From Methylocaldum marinum (GTDB taxonomy: Bacteria; Pseudomonadota; Gammaproteobacteria; Methylococcales; Methylococcaceae): DNA of 64,000 bases. A program made the translations under genes and the position numbers. Where the stretch lies: positions 2,828,395-2,892,394 of the forward strand of contig NZ_AP017928.1 in the NCBI RefSeq assembly GCF_003584645.1. The letters run 5' to 3'. Of this stretch, positions 16,997-25,100 are shown one piece after another; the stretch's first letter is position 1, and each line of letters begins with the position of its first letter. The notes beneath the pieces are model-generated. The model saw only the letters and a list, made by a program, of their open reading frames with translations. It was not told the origin of the DNA and made no database searches.

Positions 16997-17039
16997 GCGC
17001 CGTAGGAATCTCCGGCCTTCAGGCCGGGGAGGATGTCAA
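16890..17039 (+). ncRNA. Candidate omega RNA (reRNA) overlapping the tnpB 3' end
   Basis: Overlapping the last codons of tnpB is a perfect 12-bp stem, CTCAGGGGCGGC (16969-16980) with GCCGCCCCTGAG (16986-16997). The right-end hairpin CCGGCC-TTCA-GGCCGG follows at about 17012-17027. TnpB guide RNAs come from exactly this position, with the guide lying immediately beyond the element end (after about 17039). The 5' limit is not determined. Confidence 0.55.
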
Positions 17040-17421
17040 ATGAAGCCGATAGGTATCGATCCGCGGTTGGCAACCACGGCCGCGGATCGGCACATCCGCC
17101 CCGGGTGTTCGGACATCGCCCGGGAAGTCTTTGCCGACAGGCTTATTCCATTCGGCATTCGAGTGAATATTAATCGTCGGATGGGTCGAGCGAAGCGAAA
17201 CCCATCGATGGCGGATTAGCCCTTCAGCGGCGCGAAACCCACCGACCCTTCGACTGGGCTCAGGACAGGTCCGAGGCGGCTCGGTGGGTTACGGCCTTGC
17301 GGCCTAACCCACCCTCTCAAAAATGAATGCCTTATTGAAAGCGATTTGGAAGTAGTTACCGGCTCTTCTCTACAGAAGACGATTTTTTCGGGTATCCGTA
17401 TCGGCGTTTTGGAAGCCCTTA
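17040..17421. other. Intergenic region with hairpins and REP-like repeats
   Basis: About 380 bases without a gene. It contains a GC-rich hairpin around 17058-17095 (CGATCCGCGG...CCGCGGATCG). From 17180 to 17315 there are repeat-like GGGTTT/AAACCC and TGGGTTACGGCCTTGCGGCC units, again of intergenic-repeat type. The 3' end of the sterol reductase operon faces this region. Confidence 0.5.
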
Positions 17422-19050
17422 TTATTGGCGACTCCGAGGCTTTGCCTTTGCCATCCGCCTGAGCTCGACCGGCGAGGTTCTGCCCTTTAACGATACCTTG
17501 TCGTAAACCTCGTCGAAGGCCTGCTTGCAGTACGGCAGCCGCTCGCGCAGCCGGTCGTAGTCCTTGTGATCGAACATGGCCCTGAAGTTCTTCCGGCTCA
17601 GCGTGGTTCTGGCATAGAGCGCCTGATACCCCCTGTGCTCCAGGACGAACTTTTCAAGCAGGGGCAAGGCATGGGCGTTGTCGAAACCCTCCTTTTGAGG
17701 CGTGCCGTACGCGCCGACGTCGACGTAAAGGTCGTCCGAAACGCCATCGTCGTCGCGAAAGGGATGTATGAACCCGAGTCCGCACTCGTTCTCACGGACC
17801 GCCATGGGTGAAAGCCAAAGCGGGTAGAGCCGGAAATGTTCGTCGAAGTACCGAATCGATTCCGCCAGGTATCGAATCGGCATCAGCATATCCTGGACGA
17901 CGTGATGCCGTTCCCTGAGCCGCCGGGTGGTTTCCGTTTCCGTATACTTCAAGAGTTCGATCCGGGGCGGCAGCGCCCATCCGAGCAGCCATCTGAATAC
18001 GGGATGATTGCCGAAGGAAATGATTTCTTCCATCGCCCAGAAATAACTTCGTGTATGGCGGTGGAAATAGTCTCTGAGCGGCACGTACTCGCAAGCTTCT
18101 TTCCGTGCCGTGAGGTAGCTTTCCGCGTGCTTGTAAAACCAGGGCTTGTACCAGCGCCCGATGGCGTTCACCGGTCCGTCGGCTCCCGCCTCGCCGGCCA
18201 GGCTGCCATATAGGATGACAGCCTGATCGCGGGTGTAGACCAGTCCCTCGACAAAGTCGTTCTTCTCGGTGTCCCGGCTCTCCGCTTCGAAAACGTCCAC
18301 CATCTCGTCCAGCGAATAAACGGGCCGATAATGGAGCCGAACGTATTTTTGGGCCGGGATGATTTTCAGCTCGGCGGCGACCAGAAAGCCCAGCGTGCCG
18401 TGGCTCCACGGGATCAGGTCGTAAAGGTCCGCGTTCTCCGATGGGCTGCACCTGAGCAGCTTGCCTTCGGCGGTCACGATGTCGAAGGATGCGCAGATGT
18501 GCTGGATCAATCCGTATTTGTGGCTGCTGCTTTCCACGCCGAAACCCATGATCAGGCCGCCCACCGTCAGGTCGTCCAGTTCCGGGACGACGGGCAAGGT
18601 CCATCCGCGAGCCACCAGGGTTCTCGAAATCTGGCCCATCGTAGCCAGCGGCTCCACCCTGAGCAGACTGCGCTGTTCATCGATTTCGAGGATGTCGTAC
18701 AGGCCGACGTCGATGTTCCTATGGGTCAGTTTGTATTTGGGCACGAGTTCGCTCATGGCTTTCCAGCCGGAGCGGGCGGTGCACAGCTTCTCCCGGCAAC
18801 CGTCCCGCTTCCACGCCTCGATCTGCTCGATCACCCGCCGCACTTTTTGATCGTGCTTCGCGGGCGCACTCTTGAGGGCGAAAACGATTCGCTCGCGCGC
18901 CGACACATACGCGGCGTACAACGCCGAAACGGGCAAGAGGACGAGGGTCGCGAAGAGTCCGCGGTAATGGGTAAGCAGGTATTCGACAACACGGGACGTT
19001 CGATCGCCCGGTACTTTCACCGGAGCTTCTCCGGGTACGAACTTGGTCAT
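17422..19050 (-). CDS. DHCR24-like sterol delta-24 reductase (FAD-dependent)
   Basis: A 542-residue flavoprotein of the DHCR24/DIMINUTO family, which reduces the side-chain C24 double bond of sterols. An N-terminal membrane anchor is visible (LFATLVLLPVSALYAAYVS, about 33-51). The FAD PCMH domain follows, with PELDDLTVGGLIMGFGVESS near 157-176 and PWSHGTLGFLVAAELKIIP. The C-terminal cap contains YVDVGAYGTPQ. The start at 19050 (MTKFVPGE) follows GAGGTAGGG. It lies 14 bases after the CYP51-ferredoxin stop, so the two form an operon. Methylococcus makes sterols with a saturated side chain, which fits. Confidence 0.9.
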   Translation of the reverse strand: MTKFVPGEAPVKVPGDRTSRVVEYLLTHYRGLFATLVLLPVSALYAAYVSARERIVFALKSAPAKHDQKVRRVIEQIEAWKRDGCREKLCTARSGWKAMSELVPKYKLTHRNIDVGLYDILEIDEQRSLLRVEPLATMGQISRTLVARGWTLPVVPELDDLTVGGLIMGFGVESSSHKYGLIQHICASFDIVTAEGKLLRCSPSENADLYDLIPWSHGTLGFLVAAELKIIPAQKYVRLHYRPVYSLDEMVDVFEAESRDTEKNDFVEGLVYTRDQAVILYGSLAGEAGADGPVNAIGRWYKPWFYKHAESYLTARKEACEYVPLRDYFHRHTRSYFWAMEEIISFGNHPVFRWLLGWALPPRIELLKYTETETTRRLRERHHVVQDMLMPIRYLAESIRYFDEHFRLYPLWLSPMAVRENECGLGFIHPFRDDDGVSDDLYVDVGAYGTPQKEGFDNAHALPLLEKFVLEHRGYQALYARTTLSRKNFRAMFDHKDYDRLRERLPYCKQAFDEVYDKVSLKGRTSPVELRRMAKAKPRSRQ

Positions 19051-19064
19051 AGCCCTACCTCGAA

Positions 19065-20681
19065 TCAGGGTTCCGGGTCGTCCAGGATTTTTATCGCCCG
19101 AGTCGGGCAGTATTTTTCCGCCGCTCTCGCTTTCTCGATCAGTGCCGGCACGGGTCGTTCTTCGAGCACATCGAGGCGTCCGTTCTCGTCGACCAGAAAA
19201 ATTTCCGGAGCTTCCGCCATGCAATGGGCATGTCCCTTACACAGATCCCGGTCGACCACGATCCGGAAACTCCCGGCGGCCGGTTCAGGGCGAATGCTTG
19301 CGGACTCTTCTCCGGCCACGTTCAGCCCCGTGCGGCGCCGCTTCCGATAGCGCACGAGACAAGGCGATCCGGGCTCGACCACCATCTTCCGGTAATCGTC
19401 GCGATAGCTTTCCGGGGAGCCGGCCAATTCGAACTCGTAGCGCCTGAGCAGCACGCAGAAGATGGCCTTGATTTGAAACAGGGCAAAGGCGTTGCCCGAG
19501 CATTTGTGACGCCCGCCGCCAAAAGCCTGCCAGCCGAACAGATCTCTGTCCTCGGCACGTTCCGGGGAGTAGCGGTCCGGATCGAACCGGTCGGGATCGG
19601 GGAACAACTCCGGGATTCTGTGGGTCACCGACGGCGCCGCGCAGACGAACTTACCGGCCTTGATGACATAATCCTTGACGTAAAAATCCTGCATCACCTT
19701 GCGCATCAGAATGATCAGCGGCGGATGCAGACGGAGGACTTCCTTGATGACGTTTTCGAGCTTTGGAAGCTGTCTCAGCGATTCGAAATCGACCGCGCCA
19801 TCGGATCCGAACCGCTCCTCGATTTCCGCGACGACGGACCTCATATGCTCGGGGTGGCGGAGCAGTTCGATCAGCACCCAGGCGGTGGTTCCCGAACTGG
19901 TGTGATGGCCCGCGAACACGGCCGCGATCAGCATGCCGGTAATTTCGTGGGCGGTCAGCTTGCTGCCGTCCTCGTAGCTGGCGTCGATCAGCATCTGGAA
20001 TACGTTGGTGCGGTTTTCCGCCTGTCGTGCGCGCTTCTCCATGATCTGGGACACCAGTTGCTGAAGCCTTGCGCGCGCCTTGTCGCGGCGGCGGAACACC
20101 GGCAGCGGCAAGTCCGGAAAAACATAGGCGATGGGCTGAATGCCCTGCTCCAGGTCGTGATAAATCCGCACGAATTCCCGGTTCAGCTCATACCTGAATT
20201 CGGCCCCGAGCAGGCAATGGCTGGACGTGTAAATCGTCAGCTCCTTGGTGAATTCGAGCAGATCGATCTCGCCGGAATCGCCCCAGCGATCGAGCAGAGT
20301 CTCGACCTCGTCGACGATGATGTCGGAATAGGTCCGCATGGGCTTATCCCGAAGTGCCGGCATCAGCATCAGCAACTGCTGATTTTTTCTGGCAATGGGC
20401 GCGTCGAATACCACGCCCTTCCCGAAAATCGGCGTCATGATCTTGTAGGCGGGTCCCTGGTCGAGTACCTCGTCGGGAGCGCGGTAGAACGCCTCGCTGG
20501 CTTCCGTGCCGGTCAGCAGAACCATGCTCTGGTGGAACAGCCTGAATTCGGCCACGTCCCCCAGTTGGCGGCGCAGCCGCATCATGAAAGCGTGCGGATT
20601 CTTGCCGAAACTGAAAATATGTCCCGCGAGAGGGAGCGCGCCCGAGAGTTTCGGGGGCTCTTTGAGTTGTCGTTCACCCAT
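19065..20681 (-). CDS. cyp51: CYP51 sterol 14-alpha-demethylase fused to a 3Fe-4S ferredoxin
   Basis: A 538-residue fusion. The P450 part has the heme-binding loop FGGGRHKCSG near residue 410, the I-helix AAVFAGHHTSSGTTAW and the K-helix EVLRLHPP. After a linker of about 20 residues, the C-terminal 70 residues are a small ferredoxin with CKGHAHC and a distal YCP, the Cys pattern of a 3Fe-4S cluster. A CYP51-ferredoxin fusion is known from Methylococcus capsulatus and removes the 14-alpha methyl of lanosterol-type sterols. The start at 20681 (MGERQLKEPPKLSG) is chosen by alignment with the P450 N-terminus; the frame extends upstream. Product length and all key residues look intact. Confidence 0.95.
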   Translation of the reverse strand: MGERQLKEPPKLSGALPLAGHIFSFGKNPHAFMMRLRRQLGDVAEFRLFHQSMVLLTGTEASEAFYRAPDEVLDQGPAYKIMTPIFGKGVVFDAPIARKNQQLLMLMPALRDKPMRTYSDIIVDEVETLLDRWGDSGEIDLLEFTKELTIYTSSHCLLGAEFRYELNREFVRIYHDLEQGIQPIAYVFPDLPLPVFRRRDKARARLQQLVSQIMEKRARQAENRTNVFQMLIDASYEDGSKLTAHEITGMLIAAVFAGHHTSSGTTAWVLIELLRHPEHMRSVVAEIEERFGSDGAVDFESLRQLPKLENVIKEVLRLHPPLIILMRKVMQDFYVKDYVIKAGKFVCAAPSVTHRIPELFPDPDRFDPDRYSPERAEDRDLFGWQAFGGGRHKCSGNAFALFQIKAIFCVLLRRYEFELAGSPESYRDDYRKMVVEPGSPCLVRYRKRRRTGLNVAGEESASIRPEPAAGSFRIVVDRDLCKGHAHCMAEAPEIFLVDENGRLDVLEERPVPALIEKARAAEKYCPTRAIKILDDPEP

Positions 20682-21358
20682 TGCCGATTTCTGTCCGATG
20701 GCGTTATCGTCCGATGGTGGAGTCCAAGACCGGTAGATCGCGCATTGTACGCCTTGCAAACCGAGAGAATCGCGTTGCGGCACATTTTGCTGCCCCGCGG
20801 CGTTGTTGCTCGCAATCCGCTGTAATCGCGCTGATGCAGGCCAACACGGTTCCACAGCCGATGCTCGCGCACGACGGGGACGAGACGGTTGCAGGCATCA
20901 GCGTAGGCCGGATTAATGACACGTTGGCGAACCTTGCGTACCCTCCCGACCCCTGTCAGCGGCAATGCAATCAACCACTTACCACGAGGCAAACGGACTA
21001 CCCCGATCTATTCGCACACGCCGGATCTGATCCTCGGTTCCGATTTAGAGACATTGGCTGTCACCTTTCGGAACGGCGACTTGAGCTGCGACAGGTTGCT
21101 GTCCAGGATGGCGCCGGCCCGGGAGCGGGCGCCGTTGCCCACGGAGCGCATATCGCCGGCTTTAAGGCAGAACTCCCGCAGTATCAACACGTGCCGAGTA
21201 GCGTGGCCGGCCTGCTGTTCGCAGGTTGTGGCAGTTGCTGCTCGGCACGCGCGACCGCACTCAGCGATGCGCTGACAGCTGCAACCGCGCTGCTCGGCGC
21301 CAGCGTGCCGGTCGCAGTGACCGAGCTGATGGTATGGGTCTTCCGGTGAGCCGGGCCC
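20682..21358. other. Intergenic region upstream of the CYP51 operon
   Basis: Nearly 680 bases. Several frames are open, including a 222-codon plus-strand frame ending at 21349, but none has a recognisable domain, a good ribosome site or the codon pattern of neighbouring genes. The CYP51 promoter must lie in the left part. The right part borders the ggpPS gene and may have arrived with it. I see no transposase remnant. Confidence 0.45.
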
Positions 21359-23626
21359 CTAGGATGCCTGCCGCGTCTCGGCGACATCCGCATTCGGCAT
21401 CGGCATGTCGACGGCGCTGAGGAACTCCTCGGCCCAGCGCTGATTGTCGTAGTACTGTACGACGTCGAACAGCTGCCGCAGCCGTGCGCGGGCCTCGGCA
21501 CCTCCCATGTTCAGACCCAGGTAACAGGCCTGCACGAGGTCGTCCGGATCGTGCGGGTTGGTCAGGATCGCGCCTTTGAGTTCGGCGGCGGCGCCGGCGA
21601 ACTCCGACAGCACCAACACGCCGCCTCCGTCAGTCAGGCCCTGCACCGTGATGAATTCCTTGGAGACCAGGTTAAGGCCGTCCCGCAAGGGTGTGATCCA
21701 CATGACGTCGGTCATTGCGTAATAGGCGATCAGTTCCTCGAACGGCACCGCCCGGAAGAAGAACTGCACCGGCATCCAGCCGACACGCGAGAAGCGGCCG
21801 TTGATGCGACCGACCACCTGCTCGATCTGAGTCTGCAGGGTCCTGTAAATCGACATCTCGCGCGCTGCCGGCACGCAGATCGTGACCAGCGAGACCCCGC
21901 CCTGCAGCTCCGGGTGGGCTTCGAGCAGCTTCTCGAACGCCAGCAGCTTCTCGAGCGTACCCTTGGTGTAGTCGAGCCGCTCGACCGACAGCAGCACGCG
22001 CGTGCCTTCGAGTTCACGGCGCAGTTCCTCCATGCGCCGGCGGATGTCTTCGCGGCGCAAAATCCGTTCGATGCGGCCGACGTCGAGTCCGACCGGATGC
22101 GCGCCCATACGCACAACCCGGTTGCCGGCCTCGATACAGGTCGTGTACCGGTCAAGTCCGACGGCGCAGCCGTAAGTGAGAAAGCGCGGTGCCGCGGACG
22201 TTTCCTCGAGCGCGCGCATCGGCACCGTACCGCGTACGACGTCGACGAAATTCTCGACCTGGCGCGGGATGTGGAAGCCGACATAGTCGCACTGCAGCAG
22301 GCTGGCGATGATCTGTCGCCGCCACGGCACGACATTGAAGACATCGGCAGACGGGAAATAGGTGTGATGGAAGAAGGCGATCTTCAGATCCGGGCGCAGC
22401 TCGCGCAGCACCGCCGGCACCATCCACAGGTTGTAGTCGTGCAGCCACACCGTCGCGCCGTGCGCGGCGTCGCGCGCGACGCGCTCGGCAAACGACCGGT
22501 TCACGCGCAGAAACACCTGCCAGTGGTCTTCGCGGAAGCGCGTGCGCTCCCAGAACGTATGCAGCAGAGGCCAGAACGCTTCCTTCGAGAAGCTGCGGTA
22601 GAAGGTGTCGACTTCCTGCTTGGTCAGCGGTACGCGCGAGACGGTGAGATTCGGATAACGCCCTCCATCGACCTGCGTGTACTCCTCGAACGGCCCGCGC
22701 TTGGGATCGTTGACCGACCAGGCGACCCACGATCCGGTACGCCCGTCGTCGAAGAAGCTCATCAGCGTCGGGATGATGCCGTTCGGCGAGGACGGCCGAC
22801 GCCGCTTGATCTCGCCCTTCTCGATGACTTCCTCGTAGGGCAGGCGGTGGTAGACGATCAACAGCTCCGATCGTCCGGGTTCGATTGCCGGCTGCGCGTG
22901 TTGCTGCATGCCTTGCACGCCGAGAAAGCCGAAATGCTCGATCGCCTCGAGCACGCCGCCGCAGCCTTCACGCGAAGCATGCAGTACGCGCGTGTTGTTT
23001 GCCGTGGCCTCCAGCAGGGGTCTTTCCGAGCGGCCGACGCAGACGCCTTTGAAACCCTGCTCGAACAAGGAGAGGTCATTGAGCGTATCCCCGGCGACGA
23101 ATACGTCCTCCGGATCGATATCGAGCAGCTCGACCAGGCGCTTGAGGGTCGATCCCTTATTGACGCCGCGCGGCAGCACGTCGAGATAGCGGTTTGCCGA
23201 GTACAGCAGATCGCAGCCGAGCGCCTCCACCGCTTCGCGGAAGCGGTCGCTGATTGCATCGAATGTGCAGTAGAACGAGCAGCGCCGCTCCTGCGGCACA
23301 TCCTGGCGTTCAACGCCTTCGTCGAGTGCGCCGAGCGCCTCGAGCACTGCCTGATCACCCGGCCAGGTCAAATCGATCTGCGATTGCAGCGGCTGGAGCG
23401 GCTGCTGGTTGGGGCCATCGACGATCGTTGCGCCGACGTCGCAGATGACGTAGTCCGGCATCGGCAGCGTCGGGTCCGACAGCAGCGGCAGAACCGACTC
23501 GCGGCCGCGGCCGGTCACGTAGATGAGGTGGATATCAGGGTGGGAATTTATCAGCTGGTACAGCCGCAGACGGTCTTCTGCGGACCCGGCTAGGAATGTA
23601 CCGTCCAGATCGGTGGCGAGCAGCAT
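21359..23626 (-). CDS. ggpPS: Bifunctional glucosylglycerol-phosphate phosphatase/synthase
   Basis: A 755-residue fusion that makes the compatible solute glucosylglycerol from ADP-glucose and glycerol 3-phosphate. Residues 1 to about 250 are a HAD phosphatase (DLDGTFLAG, VTGRGRES, and GDTLNDLSLF). The rest is a GT20 glycosyltransferase with LIVYHRLPYEEV, RRRPSSPNGIIPTL and WLHDYNLWMVP. These resemble cyanobacterial GgpS rather than trehalose-6-phosphate synthase. The phosphatase-first order matches the fused enzyme I recall from Stenotrophomonas and Pseudomonas. The start at 23626 (MLLATDLDG) has GGAG upstream; earlier Met codons lack one. It sits alone amid sterol genes, which suggests acquisition. 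Confidence 0.85.
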   Translation of the reverse strand: MLLATDLDGTFLAGSAEDRLRLYQLINSHPDIHLIYVTGRGRESVLPLLSDPTLPMPDYVICDVGATIVDGPNQQPLQPLQSQIDLTWPGDQAVLEALGALDEGVERQDVPQERRCSFYCTFDAISDRFREAVEALGCDLLYSANRYLDVLPRGVNKGSTLKRLVELLDIDPEDVFVAGDTLNDLSLFEQGFKGVCVGRSERPLLEATANNTRVLHASREGCGGVLEAIEHFGFLGVQGMQQHAQPAIEPGRSELLIVYHRLPYEEVIEKGEIKRRRPSSPNGIIPTLMSFFDDGRTGSWVAWSVNDPKRGPFEEYTQVDGGRYPNLTVSRVPLTKQEVDTFYRSFSKEAFWPLLHTFWERTRFREDHWQVFLRVNRSFAERVARDAAHGATVWLHDYNLWMVPAVLRELRPDLKIAFFHHTYFPSADVFNVVPWRRQIIASLLQCDYVGFHIPRQVENFVDVVRGTVPMRALEETSAAPRFLTYGCAVGLDRYTTCIEAGNRVVRMGAHPVGLDVGRIERILRREDIRRRMEELRRELEGTRVLLSVERLDYTKGTLEKLLAFEKLLEAHPELQGGVSLVTICVPAAREMSIYRTLQTQIEQVVGRINGRFSRVGWMPVQFFFRAVPFEELIAYYAMTDVMWITPLRDGLNLVSKEFITVQGLTDGGGVLVLSEFAGAAAELKGAILTNPHDPDDLVQACYLGLNMGGAEARARLRQLFDVVQYYDNQRWAEEFLSAVDMPMPNADVAETRQAS

Positions 23627-24338
23627 GCGCGGTCTCCGGTTTAGAAAAGGGGAGCGCGCCGACATCAGCCGACGGGCGAAGCGGTGGGAGTATACCGCAA
23701 ATCCGTTCAAATATTGCCCCTTATTGATTCAATCCTGTGCCTTTACGGCTCTGACAACAGCGTTTTCATGGTTTCTTAAGTGAATGAATTCATGCAGTTA
23801 TGCGACATTGATCATTTATTGCCGATTGGTGGGTGAAGACGGAAACGGCAGTCGATATTGATGGAAAAGTCCGTCAAGGACGCGGGTGCGGCGACTGGCG
23901 CAAGCGCCCGCACACCGGTACCCTTGCCGCTCGACATCCACCATCAACGGGAAAACCTGTCTTGGAACCGACCGTCAGAGCCACCAGTGTCGTCCGGCAC
24001 CCCACCGCGTCACGCGTGAAGACCGGGCCTTCGAGGCGCTCAGCCGCCGTTTGAATCGCTTGAGGATAATGTCTGACGACAACGAACGGGATCGAGTAAC
24101 CGAGGTTTTGGAACATTTGCTTGATCCTCTTGACCGGATTTTCCCTTTGCCCGGCATGTGGCATGCTATCGCTTGCTATCTTTTTACACTGCTGGCATTT
24201 TGTGGTTTTGTTATTTCTTTGACGGATCAAAGAAATCGCCAGCGCGATGCTGACTTGGAGAGGGTACGTCGAGCGTCACATACACAGAATCGCGCCGCGT
24301 TAGGTTCGTTCAAAAACATCTCACTCCAAGGAGCCGAA
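23627..24338. other. Intergenic region between ggpPS and the SnoaL-like gene
   Basis: About 710 bases. The first 200 are AT-rich and probably hold the ggpPS promoter. From about 24067 a frame runs in phase into the downstream gene (MSDDNERDRVTEVLEHLL, then a hydrophobic AIACYLFTLLAFCGFVISL), but it lacks a ribosome site. It could be an N-terminal extension, a small membrane peptide gene or noise. Confidence 0.4.
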
Positions 24339-24941
24339 ATGTCTGCCTATCCCCGTGAAGAGTTGGAAGAAATGGTCGAACGTTGGCTTGCCGCCAATCG
24401 CCGAGCGGAGGAAGAAGGAGACTGGATCAGGCATCTCGGCGCAATGTATACCGAAAATGCCGAATACGGCTGGAATATGGGGCCCAACCGCGAGTTCATC
24501 GCCAAAGGGCGAAAGCAAATCGAGGACTGGGCACTCGGGGCGCACATGGAAGGATTCGAGAAATGGCGTTACCCTTATGAGAAGATCCTGATCGATGAGA
24601 AACAGGGCGAAGTGATCGGCATCTGGCGCCAGGTCGCTCCAGTGAAGAGGGAAGACGGCAGCGATTATGAAGTTGCCGGCATCGGCGGCTCCTGGTTCCG
24701 CTACGGCGGAGGCTATCAATGGTGCTGGCAGCGCGACTTCTTTGATCTCGGTAATGTCAGGGCGATGTTCATGGAACTGGCGGCCGATGGCAAGCTGGAT
24801 GCTTCCGTAAAGCAGAGGTTGAGAAAATTGGCACTCGGGCAAGCGCTCCCCGGAGTCGTTCCCATTCGTCCAGGCCAAAACTTGGGCAAAAAACTGAAAG
24901 CGATGATCGCCATGGCTCGGACGGTGCTCCTTGGGGCTTAG
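24339..24941 (+). CDS. SnoaL/NTF2-fold protein in the sterol locus
   Basis: A 200-residue protein beginning MSAYPREELEEMVERWL. It has the NTF2/SnoaL pattern of a helical N-terminus, a YTENAEYGWNMGPN strand-loop near 36-49 and WFRYGGGYQWCWQRDFFD near 120-137. This fold includes ketosteroid isomerases, polyketide cyclases and dehydratases. AAGGAG precedes ATG 24339. It lies 159 bases upstream of oxidosqualene cyclase on the same strand. Placement makes a role on a sterol or triterpenoid intermediate plausible, but no catalytic residue can be assigned. It may simply be a binding protein. Confidence 0.7.
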   Translation: MSAYPREELEEMVERWLAANRRAEEEGDWIRHLGAMYTENAEYGWNMGPNREFIAKGRKQIEDWALGAHMEGFEKWRYPYEKILIDEKQGEVIGIWRQVAPVKREDGSDYEVAGIGGSWFRYGGGYQWCWQRDFFDLGNVRAMFMELAADGKLDASVKQRLRKLALGQALPGVVPIRPGQNLGKKLKAMIAMARTVLLGA

Positions 24942-24983
24942 CAAAAACAGGTCGAACAATTTCGTGAGGAGAACTGGACGTCA

Positions 24984-25000
24984 GTGCGACATTCTCGCAC
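24984..25000. promoter_or_regulatory. Palindrome GTGCGA-N5-TCGCAC upstream of osc
   Basis: A perfect 6-bp inverted repeat 100 bases before the cyclase start, followed by a TAAAAT hexamer at about 25014-25019 that could be a -10. The spacing fits an operator, but I did not find the same motif before the other sterol genes. Confidence 0.3.
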
Positions 25001-25100
25001 AATCAATATGTTGTAAAATGTTTTCCGTGCGCCATCGACGAGCGCCGGAAGGAGACAAGGTGGTCCTCGTACTTTGCCGGTCTACAATTGGTCTTAGGCA

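Larger units (their letters stand above)
15277..17039. mobile_element. IS200/IS605-family element with divergent tnpA and tnpB
   Basis: The element contains tnpA (leftward) and tnpB (rightward) in the IS605 arrangement. The left end has a small hairpin around 15281-15300 (CGCC-GTTCA-GGCG) followed by GGGGAAGGATAG. The right end has CCGGCC-TTCA-GGCCGG followed by GGGAGGATGTCAA. The two ends share this motif, as expected for single-strand transposition without inverted repeats. The boundaries given (after TGAC on the left, TCAA on the right) follow the IS608 pattern and are estimates. Both genes appear intact. Confidence 0.8.

Noticed and set aside
19224..20825. 533-codon plus-strand frame opposite CYP51
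   Set aside because: Antisense to the P450 with clear motifs; its translation has no recognisable domain.
20681..21349. 222-codon frame upstream of CYP51
   Set aside because: No domain, no ribosome site and no similarity I recognise, so left as an unassigned intergenic region.
21359..23626. Trehalose-6-phosphate synthase/phosphatase
   Set aside because: The GT20 N-terminal loop (YHRLPYEEV, SPNGIIPTL) is GgpS-like and the phosphatase is at the N-terminus.
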